64,000 nt of DNA from Cryobacterium tagatosivorans (GCF_004402215.1 NZ_SOEZ01000007.1:1-64000); one strand, 5' to 3'; numbered from the stretch's first letter, positions 50,210 to 60,058 are shown. Notes: generated by a model from the sequence alone, not told the origin. Made by a program: numbers and translations.

Positions 50210-51874
50210 GTGACTCTGGCCTCCCTTAACCCTGCAGACTCGCCCGAGCTCCGTAAATTGCGCGGAGCTTTCTTCACCCCACAGCCCATTGTTCGGTTCA
50301 TCGCGGACTGGGCGCTTCGAGACGCTACGGATGCAGTCTTCGAGCCGTCAGCCGGCGACGCTGAGTTTCTTGTCCAATCAGTGCGGCGGCTTCGTGAACT
50401 CAGCGACGATCCGGCGTTCGAGCCCACGGTCCACGGTGTGGAGATCCACAAACACAGTGCTCAGGTGGGGCGCAGCCGAGTCCGCGAAGCTGGGGGGCGT
50501 CCCCGTATCCAAGTCGACGACTTCTTCATGGTTGATTCAACTCGGAAGTATGAGGCGGCGATCGGTAACCCCCCATATGTGCGTTACCAGGACTGGTCAG
50601 GCCTCGCGCGACTTCGTTCGCGCGAGGCAGCACTTCGTGCAGGGGTCTCCCTAACCGGCCTTGCATCGAGCTGGGCGGCGTTCGTTATCCAAGGCTCTTC
50701 GATCCTCCGTGACGGAGGACGACTTGGCCTCGTGCTGCCGGCTGAACTCCTCTCGGTCAACTACGCGGCTCCCGTTCGACGGTTCCTCTTCGATCACTTC
50801 CGCAGCCTTGAGATCGTGCTTTTCGAGGAGCAAGTCTTTCCGGAAGCGGAGGCCGATGTCGTGTTGCTTCTTGCAGACGGTTACAATCTGGGCCCGACTG
50901 ATCATGCGACGATCCGGCAGGCTAAGAATGCTGCCGGCCTCGCCGATCTTGAGATCGGAATGCAGTGGGCGCCGGTCGATCCCGCGGGCAAATGGACCGG
51001 TGCTGGACTCGTGTCGCCCGCGGCGACGATGCCCCTCGCTCGGCTCACTGCAGGGAAGTCCTTCATTGATTTGGAGTCCTGGGGCGACACAACCCTTGGC
51101 ATGGTCACCGGCAACAACCGGTATTTCGCACTTTCGCCTGCTCGGATCAAGGAACTGGGCATACACCGCAACGAGCTCCTGCGACTCTCCCCGCCTGGCA
51201 GCTCGCACCTGCGCGGTCTTGTTCTCTCCGATGACATGCTCAAGCGACTCGGGCGTGAGGGGAAAGCAACGCGAATGTTTTACCCTGCAGCGGAGCCGTC
51301 GGCGGAGGCGCAGGCCTACATCGATGCCGGGCACGCCGCAGGGGTCGATCAGGCGTATAAGTGCCAAGTCCGCAAGACCTGGTACCGCGTACCGCTCGTT
51401 GCGCCTGCCGATCTGCTCCTCACGTGCATGAATGCAGATACACCCCGACTTACGACAAACCTTGCCGGCGTACGCCACCTGAACTCTATCCACGGGGTCT
51501 ACCTCAAGGACGATGTTCGAGAACTGGGCCGTGAACTCCTGCCGTTAGCCTCGCTGAACTCGATCACTCTGCTGAACGCAGAAATGGTCGGCCGGACCTA
51601 CGGTGGCGGAATTCTCAAACTCGAACCCAAGGAAGCCGACCAGTGGACGATGCCGTCACCAGAACTCGTCAGATCCCGTGCGGACGAGCTCCGCTCAATC
51701 CGTGACAAAGTCGCTAGGAAACTTAAGGCTGGCCAGCTCATCGCTGCAGTGCGACTCGTTGACCAGGCTCTCCTGCTCGACACCGGGCATCTGGCCCTTG
51801 AGGAGATCGAGCACGTTCGTGCCGCCCACGCCGAACTGACTCGTCGACGCACAACGAGAGGCAGACGTGGCTGA
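50210..51874 (+). CDS. N6-adenine DNA methyltransferase (Eco57I/TaqI-like)
   Basis: A 554-residue gamma-class adenine methyltransferase. LRGAFFTPQPIVRFIADWAL is the usual opening of the family. The S-adenosylmethionine motif is AVFEPSAGDAEFLVQ, and the catalytic motif is AAIGNPPYVRYQDW (NPPY). A C-terminal target-recognition half contains LESWGDTTLGMVTGNNRYFA. The last 60 residues are helical. It starts with GTG at 50210 after GGGGAG and overlaps the next gene by 8 bases. Together with that gene it forms a type II-like restriction-modification pair. Motif X (FFTP) and the length fit modification-only enzymes rather than fused type IIG ones. Confidence 0.9.
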   Translation: MTLASLNPADSPELRKLRGAFFTPQPIVRFIADWALRDATDAVFEPSAGDAEFLVQSVRRLRELSDDPAFEPTVHGVEIHKHSAQVGRSRVREAGGRPRIQVDDFFMVDSTRKYEAAIGNPPYVRYQDWSGLARLRSREAALRAGVSLTGLASSWAAFVIQGSSILRDGGRLGLVLPAELLSVNYAAPVRRFLFDHFRSLEIVLFEEQVFPEAEADVVLLLADGYNLGPTDHATIRQAKNAAGLADLEIGMQWAPVDPAGKWTGAGLVSPAATMPLARLTAGKSFIDLESWGDTTLGMVTGNNRYFALSPARIKELGIHRNELLRLSPPGSSHLRGLVLSDDMLKRLGREGKATRMFYPAAEPSAEAQAYIDAGHAAGVDQAYKCQVRKTWYRVPLVAPADLLLTCMNADTPRLTTNLAGVRHLNSIHGVYLKDDVRELGRELLPLASLNSITLLNAEMVGRTYGGGILKLEPKEADQWTMPSPELVRSRADELRSIRDKVARKLKAGQLIAAVRLVDQALLLDTGHLALEEIEHVRAAHAELTRRRTTRGRRG

Positions 51875-52892
51875 GCCAACCGCCAAGGACAAAGCATGGG
51901 TCATATTCGACCGCATCATCGCTGACGCCTCACCCAGAGGAATCCACACCAACCCGTGGCGCCTCGTGGACGACAAGCGGCAGTACATGCCGGACATCGC
52001 GATACTAGAGCGTCTTCTCGGCGTCCCCCTCTACCTAAAGGCGACCGTGCGATCGGGCGTGCGGGCTCTCGCAATCGATGTATGGCTCGCTTACGAACTT
52101 CGCAGGGCTGGATTCGAAGCAGATGCTGTCTGGCCACGAGCCAGCCACCCCCGTATCCTTCCGGTGCCGATCACCAGCCTCTTGGACGCTTTGCCGAGAG
52201 CAGAAAGGGCGAAGCTCTTAGAGCGGTTGACTAAGAAGACAGCGATACCCGGTGTTACCTCGTCGAGCGCATCGATCCTAGGTAAGAACTATCTCAAGCA
52301 GGTAGATGTGATCATGACGGACTGGGCGACCGGTCCCGAAATCCTGATTTCGACAAAGCGGATGGACTCCTCCTACGGCAAAAACGCGGCGAATCGGATC
52401 GAAGAATCGTACGGAGACGCCAAGAACCTAAGACTTCGCCACCCCATGGCGGCCCTGGGCTTTTTGATCGCTCTGCGCTCTGACGTGAAGGTCAAGGAAC
52501 CTCTCATTTTCGACTGGCTTACCGACCTCGTGGGGAAGCTCGGCCAGGAGGATGATGCGTACCATGCAACGTCATTGTTGCTTATGGATTATGGCGATGA
52601 CCTGGTCGTCGAGGAGGAAGATGACGATGAGGAACCTGAAAATCCGCTCGCTGAGGTAGGCGCAGAGCCGGAACCTGGAGGAGCTGAGGACGTCGAGGAA
52701 GTGCCGCTTTACGAGATCGAGGCCGCATTGGCCGGTCTTCCTCGAGTCGTCATTCAGGAAGATCTCGTAGAGCCCCACCTCCGCGCATCGCCATTTATTG
52801 CCAATATCGTCAATCGTGCGCTCGACGCCACCCCCATCAACCTTCACAAGACGGCTCGCGCGCTTCGAAAGAACGCCGCGGCAGTCGATTAA
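51867..52892 (+). CDS. Putative restriction endonuclease partner
   Basis: A 341-residue protein tightly coupled to the methyltransferase. A likely PD-(D/E)xK core spans about residues 130-200: Asp147 in YLKQVDVIMTDW, and a beta strand ending EILISTKRM with Lys164, then an alpha helix (AANRIEESYGDAKNLRLRHP). The usual acidic residue two before the Lys is Ser162; some endonucleases carry their acidic residue elsewhere, here possibly Glu158. A very acidic linker (VVEEEDDDEEPENP, residues 251-264) precedes a C-terminal domain. The role is inferred mainly from its position next to the methyltransferase. Confidence 0.65.
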   Translation: MAEPTAKDKAWVIFDRIIADASPRGIHTNPWRLVDDKRQYMPDIAILERLLGVPLYLKATVRSGVRALAIDVWLAYELRRAGFEADAVWPRASHPRILPVPITSLLDALPRAERAKLLERLTKKTAIPGVTSSSASILGKNYLKQVDVIMTDWATGPEILISTKRMDSSYGKNAANRIEESYGDAKNLRLRHPMAALGFLIALRSDVKVKEPLIFDWLTDLVGKLGQEDDAYHATSLLLMDYGDDLVVEEEDDDEEPENPLAEVGAEPEPGGAEDVEEVPLYEIEAALAGLPRVVIQEDLVEPHLRASPFIANIVNRALDATPINLHKTARALRKNAAAVD

Positions 52893-52922
52893 CCCGCGTC
52901 GACCAATCAAGCTTGACGCCCA

Positions 52923-54464
52923 GTGGGGTACACCCCAGCTGGACGTCAGGTGGTTACATCGGAAACCGTCAAGACGGAGTCAATTTCTTATTCGTTGGCA
53001 GCTCTCGACCTCGGGTCTCAGGGTCCAAACGGGCGGGCAGGAAAGCTCCGTGACAGGTCAGCGATTTGCATACGTGCGGGGCGCGACCGGTGCGCAGTTC
53101 GACTGGGATACGGGCTCGGACGAGACGGCGACCTGTCAGTATTGGGGTATCTGGGATGGGAGATTGTGGTGGCACTTGCAGGTCCAGGCGAGTTGCTCAC
53201 AGCTCTCGACGTCCTCGAAAACGCTCTCGGATCCCGCCCTACGCCGGAACAGCTCCGCAAGCTCACCATCCCGGAACTCGATGAGTTGTCCGGCCTCCTA
53301 GGCGAGCTTTCCGAGGCGCAATGCGACGACGAAATTCCGGGGGGCGCATCTCTCATCGGTGGTTGGCTCGGTGGCTACTGGAGCGAGCCATCTCTCCGTG
53401 GAGATCTCGGAAAGTCTCTGCTCTACTATTCGAACCTTCTTGTGCTTGACCCGCTCGCTGACTACTTCGATGATCGTTCGCGTCTGCCAGCAACTCGCCC
53501 TATACGAGTGCGCAGGAAAGAGGATAAACAATTCAACACGCTCACATCCGGTCCGGACATGTGGAGCAGGAACGGTTCTTTCGGGTCTCTAAGGGATGCT
53601 CCGGAGGAAGCGGTCGGCCGCTTTGCTGCGATTGTCGGGAACCTCTATTCGTTGGAACCGCTCATTAGGAGTGGTGTCGTGGTGCTCCGAAGCCAGTGGC
53701 CGATCCTTTCCCGGAATTCAGAAGCTTTGGCGGCTTCCGTTCGGCACGACATTCGTTCGAAGGAGATGCAGTCGCTTGCACGTGAACCTTCCACAGCGGG
53801 CGACTCCTTCGCCGTTTGGGACAATTTGCGCGGTGGGGCAGTGAGCTTCCCCAGCGGAGTACTCTCCAGCGACGAGCCTTGGGAAACCCAGCACGTTTTC
53901 TATGACTTGGCCAAGACCCTCGCGATCGCAGACGCCGCGGGGGCACAACACGTGCCGTCGACGGAGCGGGACCTCGAACTCCTTCGCACAAAGGTGAGTT
54001 CGGCAGCAAGGTCCACGTATCCACGTGCCTTCCTTGGAGAAGTTGCCCGAGTGGCCGTTCCGTCATTTGATATCCCGATCCAGCAAGCAGTCGCAATGCG
54101 AGAGTCTTCAGCGAGCTTTGAGGATTGGCTGGACCTCATTCGCCGCGCGGGAGCTGCGGACGATGCTGGGCAACTTCGAGAGAGGGTCCAGGACGAGCTT
54201 CGGCCGGCTATTCGGTCCGTGGAGGCTGAGATCGGCAAGAGCACCATGCTCTCCCTGTTGGACAAGACGCTGGCTGATGTGATTTTCACTGGCGGTGTCG
54301 CCAGTATCGCCGCCCTCGCAAGTGGAGGGAGCCCAATCGCGTCGGCGGGCGCCGCCGCCGCCTCGGGCATCGTGAGTTGGATACGACGCGCCTACGGCCA
54401 GCGGTCACTTGGCGGTGCCGAAGCAGTCCTAGCTGCCCTCGTTCGCGGTAAAGAGAAATCCTGA
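52923..54464 (+). CDS. Unknown protein downstream of the restriction-modification pair
   Basis: A 513-residue protein not recognised as any family. The segment LGKSLLYYSNLLVLDPLADY lies near residue 165. A mostly helical middle follows, and a Gly/Ala-rich hydrophobic stretch (ADVIFTGGVASIAALASGGS plus AGAAAASGIVSWI) at about residues 455-495 could be a membrane-active or amphipathic hairpin. It ends in a basic tail. The GTG start at 52923, 30 bases after the endonuclease stop, is uncertain because no Shine-Dalgarno sequence is visible; later GTG codons exist. Base composition is less GC-rich than in the conjugation genes, as in the two genes before it. The location suggests a third component or an independent defence effector. 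Confidence 0.6.
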   Translation: MGYTPAGRQVVTSETVKTESISYSLAALDLGSQGPNGRAGKLRDRSAICIRAGRDRCAVRLGYGLGRDGDLSVLGYLGWEIVVALAGPGELLTALDVLENALGSRPTPEQLRKLTIPELDELSGLLGELSEAQCDDEIPGGASLIGGWLGGYWSEPSLRGDLGKSLLYYSNLLVLDPLADYFDDRSRLPATRPIRVRRKEDKQFNTLTSGPDMWSRNGSFGSLRDAPEEAVGRFAAIVGNLYSLEPLIRSGVVVLRSQWPILSRNSEALAASVRHDIRSKEMQSLAREPSTAGDSFAVWDNLRGGAVSFPSGVLSSDEPWETQHVFYDLAKTLAIADAAGAQHVPSTERDLELLRTKVSSAARSTYPRAFLGEVARVAVPSFDIPIQQAVAMRESSASFEDWLDLIRRAGAADDAGQLRERVQDELRPAIRSVEAEIGKSTMLSLLDKTLADVIFTGGVASIAALASGGSPIASAGAAAASGIVSWIRRAYGQRSLGGAEAVLAALVRGKEKS

Positions 54465-54851
54465 GCCGCGCAGGCGTGGGAACCCGAAGTCAGTACGGAA
54501 GGCAGCCTGGCCGGGTGCGTCCCGAACGTCACATTGACTGCTTCCGTTTCGTTTGCGACACGCTGAATAAATGACTGGTTGTGTGACGTTTTTTGTATCC
54601 GTTGAGGTTACGATCGTCTTGTCACGTATTCGGACGTATAGATGACACATGTCGAGCATGGGTTGAGCGCCCGTTAGCGGAAGGCCGTACGGGACACTCG
54701 GCGCTGACGTAATCCCATTTGGATTGGCCGGGTTGTCTTTTTATTGGGAGAGGTCGAGGTTAGCCTCGTCGTCGTGCTGCTTGAGCGTGTCTGGCGATGT
54801 CACTTCACGATCTGAATGGTCTGCGGGCCTGGTTGCGCGAGCGGATGCATG
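54465..54851. other. Intergenic stretch
   Basis: No gene recognised. It has a lower-GC part (54550..54660, for example GTGTGACGTTTTTTGTATCC), which may mark the end of the restriction island. Confidence 0.4.
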
Positions 54852-55901
54852 TCAGGGCAAGTACTTGTCTCGCCGGAGGTGCCGGAGTTTCGTGGTGATG
54901 TTGTGATGCGAGTCGAGGCTGTCCGGGAAGCCGGCTTGACGTATCTTGATGGTGCTCTGGACCATGTCGAAGTCGGCAGACCAGAGGCTATCCGTGAATT
55001 GCCACGAGGTGAGTTGTCCATACGGAGTCGGCCGCAGATCGTGGGCAGTGCGCAGAGCGTTCCAGGCTGGCTCCTTGTCGAACATCTGCGCGGCGAGGCT
55101 CATCGGTTGCGGGGCCGCGGTCGGCATGTTGAATGCGTTGGCGATGTCTTCCCAAATGTGCTCCCACCGGAACTGGTCGCCGTTGGTGACGTTGAAGATC
55201 TCACCTCGTGCGGCTTCAGCGGTGAGCGCCCAGCTCACCGCTGAGGCGAGGAGGTCGGCATCCGTGATCTGATGCAGTGCTGTCCACGCGCCCGCGGTTC
55301 CGGGGAAACGGAGCGGAACGCCGGCCGCTTTGGATAGTGAGGCGTAGACGCCGATGGTATTGAGCAGATTCATCGGCGAGCCCAGGCTGAACCCGATCAC
55401 CACGTCGGGGCGGAGCACTGAGTAGGTGAAGTCGTCTCGGTCGGCGCGGGACGCGAGTAGGTCTTCCTGGTCGTTGTAAAAGATCGGACCCAGGAACCTT
55501 GGATCGGCTTCTTTCGCCGGCGTCTTGTACGCGCCAAGGTGTTCCCCGTACGATTTCCCACCGCCGATGAGAACCACGTGTTCGAGCGGTGCGCCGACTG
55601 TGGTGAGGCCGTCGAGGACATGTGTGAGCATCGCGAGGTTCGGTGCGGTGGTTTCGACCATCGTCGGGCGTTCAACATAGGCGGCGTAAACGAGATGACT
55701 GACCTGGCCGAGGATCTCGGCGTCGGTAAGCGCCTGCGGGTCCAACAGGTCGACGCTGAGATGTCTAGCGTTTAGGCCGGCCGGGGCGTCGCGGCGTGAA
55801 GCGGTGATTACGTCCCACGCATCGTCGACGGCCATCCTTCGGGCGATAGCGCCTCCCACGACTCCGTGCGGTCCGATGACGAGGACGGTGGGCTTGTTCA
55901 T
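54852..55901 (-). CDS. SDR family NAD(P)-dependent reductase (PRISE-like)
   Basis: A 349-residue extended short-chain dehydrogenase. The cofactor motif is VLVIGPHGVVGGAIARRM (G-x-x-G-x-x-G). ASRRDAP is consistent with NADPH binding. VLIGGGKSYGEHLG and FYNDQEDLLASRADRDDFTY replace the classic YxxxK region as in progesterone 5beta-reductase/iridoid-synthase-like (PRISE) enzymes. NVTNGDQFRWEHIWEDIA is also typical of these. Such enzymes reduce activated enones. Its ATG overlaps the MFS stop (ATGA), so a transporter and an enone reductase form one operon opposite a regulator, suggesting detoxification of an electrophile. Confidence 0.8.
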   Translation of the reverse strand: MNKPTVLVIGPHGVVGGAIARRMAVDDAWDVITASRRDAPAGLNARHLSVDLLDPQALTDAEILGQVSHLVYAAYVERPTMVETTAPNLAMLTHVLDGLTTVGAPLEHVVLIGGGKSYGEHLGAYKTPAKEADPRFLGPIFYNDQEDLLASRADRDDFTYSVLRPDVVIGFSLGSPMNLLNTIGVYASLSKAAGVPLRFPGTAGAWTALHQITDADLLASAVSWALTAEAARGEIFNVTNGDQFRWEHIWEDIANAFNMPTAAPQPMSLAAQMFDKEPAWNALRTAHDLRPTPYGQLTSWQFTDSLWSADFDMVQSTIKIRQAGFPDSLDSHHNITTKLRHLRRDKYLP

Positions 55902-57361
55902 GCGTTGACCTTGTCTGACTTTGTGGGGCGAAGAAACAGCGCGATAGCTGCGGCGGCCAGCACGCACAGCAATGCGTTCACGCCGATGGCGGTCGTGACA
56001 CCGCCGAGGACTCCGGCGGGTCCGGTGTCGTCGAGGGTATTCATCCGTGCGGTCACGATCGCGGACATGATTGGGATTCCCATCGTGATTCCGACTTGCT
56101 GGCTCATCGTGACCAGGCCGGTGGCCAGGCCCTGTTCCGTATCGGGCAGGCCGGAGGTGGAGGTGACGACGTACCCGACGATCGCTACCAGGTTTGCGAC
56201 ACCCCCGATGAAGGTGGCGATGAGCAGGAGAAGCATCCAGTCGGAGTCGGGGCCGAGGAACATGAGCGGAATCGTGGCTGCTGCCTGGAGCAGGAATCCG
56301 GCGACGATTGCACGGCGTGATCCGAGTGTGCCAATGACTTGCGGGCCGATGAGTCCGCCGAGTACGGTTCCCGCTCCGAGGACAGCGAACGAGAGTCCAG
56401 CGGCAAGAGGCGAGTAGCCGAGTACTTCCTGCAGGTACAGCGTCAACAGGAACACCAGCGAGGTTTCGGTGGCGAAGGCCAGTAACCCGGCGATGTTGCC
56501 CCAGGCGACCGTTTTCCGTTTGAGGATAGCGACAGGAACCAACGGATGCGCCACCCGCTTCTCGATCGCCCAGAAGACGACTAGGAAGACGAAACCAGCC
56601 AGGATCGACCCCCATGCCATCGGGTTTCCCCACGAGGTTTCACCCGCCGTGGTCAGCCCGTAGACGAGAGAGAGAAGCCCGAAGGTCACGGTGGCAGCGC
56701 CGGCGAAGTCAAGCTTGGGGCGTTCGTTGGGGCGGCTTTCCTTCAGGACGAAAGGTGCGATCACGAGGACAACTACCGCGACGAAAACGTTGATGAAGAA
56801 TGCCCACCTCCAGCTGAGCAGGTCGGTGAGGACACCGCCGAGGATGGCCCCGGTCGTGAACCCTGCCGCCATCAAAGCACCGTTGAGGCCGAGCGCCGTG
56901 TTTCGCTGCGGTCCTTCGGGGAACGAAGTCGTCAAAAGCGTAAGTGCCGCTGGCACGACCATCGCCGTCGCGAGCCCCTGGGCCACCCGGGCAACGATCA
57001 TCAACACGGGTTCCTGCGCAAAACCGCCGACAAGAGAGGAGACGCCCAGCAGGGCCATGCCGAGGAGGAAGAGGCGTCGACGACCGAACAGATCAGCGAT
57101 CCGCCCGAAGAACAGGGTGAACCCTGCCGCGCACAGGGCGAACGAGGTCGCGATCCATTGCAAATGATCGAGGCTGAATCCAATGTCGGCGCCGATGGTG
57201 GGCAACGCCACGTTCAGGATCGAGAAATCCACGGCAAGGGTGAAACTGGCCGTGAGTAAGACGAAGAGGGCGAGGCGTTGCCGCCCCGTCAATCTCGTGG
57301 CGTCCCCGCCGGGGTCTGCATGGTTGACGGCGAGGTCGGAAGTTTGAACGGTGCTGGACAT
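55898..57361 (-). CDS. MFS drug-efflux transporter (DHA2, 14 TM)
   Basis: A 487-residue major facilitator with 14 predicted membrane helices. The signatures are LAVDFSILNVALPTIGADIG (motif D1), FGRIADLFGRRRLFLLG (motif A), RVAQGLATAMVVPAALTLL (motif B) and GFTTGAILGGVLTDLLSWRW (motif C of the antiporters). Such proteins export drugs or toxic organics using the proton gradient. It is divergent from the MmyB-type regulator at 57529, which likely controls it. Confidence 0.9.
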   Translation of the reverse strand: MSSTVQTSDLAVNHADPGGDATRLTGRQRLALFVLLTASFTLAVDFSILNVALPTIGADIGFSLDHLQWIATSFALCAAGFTLFFGRIADLFGRRRLFLLGMALLGVSSLVGGFAQEPVLMIVARVAQGLATAMVVPAALTLLTTSFPEGPQRNTALGLNGALMAAGFTTGAILGGVLTDLLSWRWAFFINVFVAVVVLVIAPFVLKESRPNERPKLDFAGAATVTFGLLSLVYGLTTAGETSWGNPMAWGSILAGFVFLVVFWAIEKRVAHPLVPVAILKRKTVAWGNIAGLLAFATETSLVFLLTLYLQEVLGYSPLAAGLSFAVLGAGTVLGGLIGPQVIGTLGSRRAIVAGFLLQAAATIPLMFLGPDSDWMLLLLIATFIGGVANLVAIVGYVVTSTSGLPDTEQGLATGLVTMSQQVGITMGIPIMSAIVTARMNTLDDTGPAGVLGGVTTAIGVNALLCVLAAAAIALFLRPTKSDKVNA

Positions 57362-57528
57362 GCCCGTCCTTTCGGTAGAGGGAACAATTTATGGGCGCCG
57401 GGAAAACCGGCACCATGCCACAGTGGGCCACCGTGCGCGCATCAACCAGACCCGCGTCATCCCACCCCCGCGGTGCCTAGCACTGACAGGGACAGGCTTG
57501 ATCCGCTTAGACAGTCGAGAATGTAGCC

Positions 57529-58416
57529 ATGGCTGGCATGAACCACACAGAAGAACTCGGCGAGTTCCTTCGAGCTCGGCGCGCACAACTCACCCCCGAA
57601 GCGGCAGGGGTCACCTCCTACGGTGCCCGTCGGGTGCCCGGTCTCAGGCGCGAGGAACTCGCTCAACTCGCCGGCGTGTCGGCCACCTACTACACACGGT
57701 TGGAGCAAAGCCAATCGACGAACGCATCCGAATCCGTGATCGACTCGATCGGGCGGGCGTTGAACCTGAATGACGATGAGAAGGTGCACTTGCATGACTT
57801 GGCGCGACCCGCCAAAGCCAAGCGCCGCGCTCCGGGAAAACCCGACCAGGCAACGCCTGGCACGATACGTCTGCTGAACGCGATGACCAATGTGCCGACC
57901 GTGATCATGGGCCGAAGGAACGAAGTCCTGGCATGGAACCCGCTCGGGCATCTGCTCGTCGCCGGGCACACCGACTTAGACGCACCCAGCCGGCCTTTTG
58001 ATCGACCAAACCTCACCCGGATGCTCTTCCTGGACCCCCACACGAAAGACCTCTATCGCAACTGGCGTGACGAGGCCTCCCTCGCTGTCGCATCCTTGCG
58101 GTTCATCGCCGCACAACACCAAGACGACGCCGAGCTGACCCAGCTCATCGGCGAACTCACGCTCAAGAGCCCTGACTTCGCTGCTATGTGGACGAAGCAC
58201 CCAGTCCAACAATGCGTGAGCGGTGTCAAGCGTTTCCACCACCCCGAGGTTGGGGACTTCGACCTCAGTTTCGAGGTCCTCCACCTCCCCGGTGCCAGCG
58301 GACACCGAATGATGACGCACGTTGCCGAACCCGGCTCAACCGACGCCGCAGCCCTGGAGCTCTTATCGGCTACAAACGAGACCCCTGTCGCGCGACACGT
58401 TCCGTCACGGATCTAA
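57529..58416 (+). CDS. XRE/MmyB-type transcriptional regulator
   Basis: A 295-residue protein. The N-terminal Cro/CI-type helix-turn-helix (GARRVPGLRREELAQLAGVS, then ATYYTRLEQSQS) is followed by a MmyB-like ligand-binding domain (VIMGRRNEVLAWNPLGHLLV, then FDRPNLTRMLFLDPHTKDLY, then ALELLSA). The second domain has a PAS-like fold that binds fatty-acid-like ligands in known members. The start is the ATG at 57529 or 57538. Divergence from the MFS-SDR operon (168 bp apart) is the common layout for this family, which usually controls an adjacent dehydrogenase or efflux gene. Confidence 0.85.
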   Translation: MAGMNHTEELGEFLRARRAQLTPEAAGVTSYGARRVPGLRREELAQLAGVSATYYTRLEQSQSTNASESVIDSIGRALNLNDDEKVHLHDLARPAKAKRRAPGKPDQATPGTIRLLNAMTNVPTVIMGRRNEVLAWNPLGHLLVAGHTDLDAPSRPFDRPNLTRMLFLDPHTKDLYRNWRDEASLAVASLRFIAAQHQDDAELTQLIGELTLKSPDFAAMWTKHPVQQCVSGVKRFHHPEVGDFDLSFEVLHLPGASGHRMMTHVAEPGSTDAAALELLSATNETPVARHVPSRI

Positions 58417-58615
58417 CGAACGCTCTTACCGGAGGTAAACCTCGGACCTTTCAAACCCGGCTCGCTGCACGCTCCAGCTCTTCGGACACAATTCGACACG
58501 ATCCGATTCTCAGTGCCCAAGGCTGAGGACCGAGTTACCCTGACGCCAATCGCCCCATTCCGACAGATCAAGCTTCGATGCCCGCAAGGGGACGCTGACG
58601 GGCACAAACTGGGGA

Positions 58616-59431
58616 TCAGGCAGCAGTCAGTTGTTCCACGATGCGCACCACAACAGGTACGGGGTCAGTGGGCGTGCGGCCAAGGAGATCGCCGAGGTCG
58701 CTGGAAGTTCGTGAAAGAAAACCGTGTGCCCCGCTCGAATAGGTCGAGAGGAGCATCGCCGGCTGAAAGGGCAGCAGCCCGCTTTCTTCCAGAGCAGCGC
58801 GGTGACTACCGAGAGAAGCTGGGCGATAGAGCAAACTAGCCCCCTCGGCGATCTGGCCAGCCGTGATCGCGTGCGACCCAACCAGGTCGTACACACGATT
58901 GATGTGGCGGTCCGGGGCGGCCGCCACGTTGGCCGCTGCCTCCGCTAAGTCAGCGCGGGTCACCACAGCCACGCCAGCGGAGCCGAACGGCGCGGTGATG
59001 ACACTCTGACTCGGTGCGAGCAACGATCCGAAGAGCTCGGCATAGAGACCATTGCGCAGAATCGTCCACCGCAGAGTGCTGCCCTGTATTCGCCGCTCAG
59101 TCCAGCGATGTGCGAGGGCGAAGCCCAAATGATCCCCATCTGTGGCGACGCTGGTGTAAATCAGGTGCTGCACGCCGTCGCGTTCCGCGGCCGCGACAAC
59201 GTTCTCATGCCTGTCAATCACCACGTCATCTTCCTCATAGCCCGCGGAGACCATCACGACCGTGGCGAAACCGGTGAAGTTCAAAGAACTAGGTTCGTCG
59301 AAGTCAACGTGGCGTTGTTCGCTGCCGTCGGCCGGTCGTCGTGTCCCCGCGGTGACAGGCTGGCTCGCGCCGGCCAATCGCTCGACGATGGCACGGCCTA
59401 ACTGGCCGGATGCTCCGGTAACCAAAATCAT
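58616..59431 (-). CDS. NmrA-like NAD(P)-binding protein
   Basis: A 271-residue atypical short-chain dehydrogenase. MILVTGASGQLGRAIVERLA supplies G-x-x-G-x-x-G; HLIYTSVATDGDHLGFALAH and RWTILRNGLYAELFGSLL follow the NmrA/QOR2 pattern, which lacks the Tyr-x3-Lys catalytic pair. Such proteins reduce quinones or sense the NAD(P) redox state. I chose ATG 59431 because GAGGGG precedes it. It is divergent from an HxlR regulator (82 bases apart), a classic oxidative or electrophile stress pair. Confidence 0.85.
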   Translation of the reverse strand: MILVTGASGQLGRAIVERLAGASQPVTAGTRRPADGSEQRHVDFDEPSSLNFTGFATVVMVSAGYEEDDVVIDRHENVVAAAERDGVQHLIYTSVATDGDHLGFALAHRWTERRIQGSTLRWTILRNGLYAELFGSLLAPSQSVITAPFGSAGVAVVTRADLAEAAANVAAAPDRHINRVYDLVGSHAITAGQIAEGASLLYRPASLGSHRAALEESGLLPFQPAMLLSTYSSGAHGFLSRTSSDLGDLLGRTPTDPVPVVVRIVEQLTAA

Positions 59432-59457
59432 GTGCAAGTCCCCTCGGTGGTTCTGAA

Positions 59458-59466
59458 TAGTAACTA
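59458..59466. promoter_or_regulatory. Operator-like TAGTAACTA
   Basis: TAGT-A-ACTA is a perfect dyad in the 81-base gap between the NmrA-like gene and the HxlR gene, and GTAACT recurs about 20 bases further on. HxlR/YodB-type regulators bind such TAGT-type dyads, so the regulator probably represses both genes. Confidence 0.5.
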
Positions 59467-59512
59467 GACTCATCCTCGGTAACTCACCGGCACTCCACAA
59501 GGACGCACTTTC

Positions 59513-59926
59513 GTGTCAGACAGTCACATTCAGGTAACCGCCTCGATCGAACCCTGCGGCCTGGACGAGCACCCGGACTGCGGAATCCGCGACGTGCTCA
59601 CCCGAGTGGGCGATAAATGGTCCGTCCTCGTCATCGTTGAACTTGCCTCCGGCATACGCCGCTTCCGAGAATTACAACGCGGCATCGACGGAATCTCCCA
59701 ACGCATGCTGACCCTCACCGTGCGCCGGCTGGAACGCGACGGCCTTGTCGCCCGAACCGTGTACCCCACAGTCCCCGCCCAAGTCACGTACGAGCTAACG
59801 GCCCTCGGCAGCAGCCTGACCCACCTCGTCAAACAACTCGCCGACTGGTCACTCGAGCACCGCGAAATCATTGGACACTCGCGAGCCAACTACGACACCC
59901 ACCACCCCGCCCACGAGATTCACTAG
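59513..59926 (+). CDS. HxlR family regulator
   Basis: A 137-residue MarR-fold winged-helix protein of the HxlR class. DVLTRVGDKWSVLVIVELAS, then RRFRELQRGIDGISQRMLTL and RRLERDGLVARTVYPTVPAQ, then VTYELTALGSSLTHLVKQLA. Two cysteines lie near the N-terminus (EPCGLDEHPDCGIRD) in the position used by redox- or quinone-sensing members. The start is GTG 59513 after AAGGACG. Divergent from the NmrA-like gene. Confidence 0.9.
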   Translation: MSDSHIQVTASIEPCGLDEHPDCGIRDVLTRVGDKWSVLVIVELASGIRRFRELQRGIDGISQRMLTLTVRRLERDGLVARTVYPTVPAQVTYELTALGSSLTHLVKQLADWSLEHREIIGHSRANYDTHHPAHEIH

Positions 59927-60058
59927 ATAATGGCCGCCCGTAAGGAGAACCCCGAACGAAACGATAGCTCCGGTGCTTCCGTCCAGCTGCCGCCGCAGCG
60001 GAGAAGCGATCCGTCTCGATGTCAATGAGGATCTAGGCAACACATCGACGCCCTAGCC

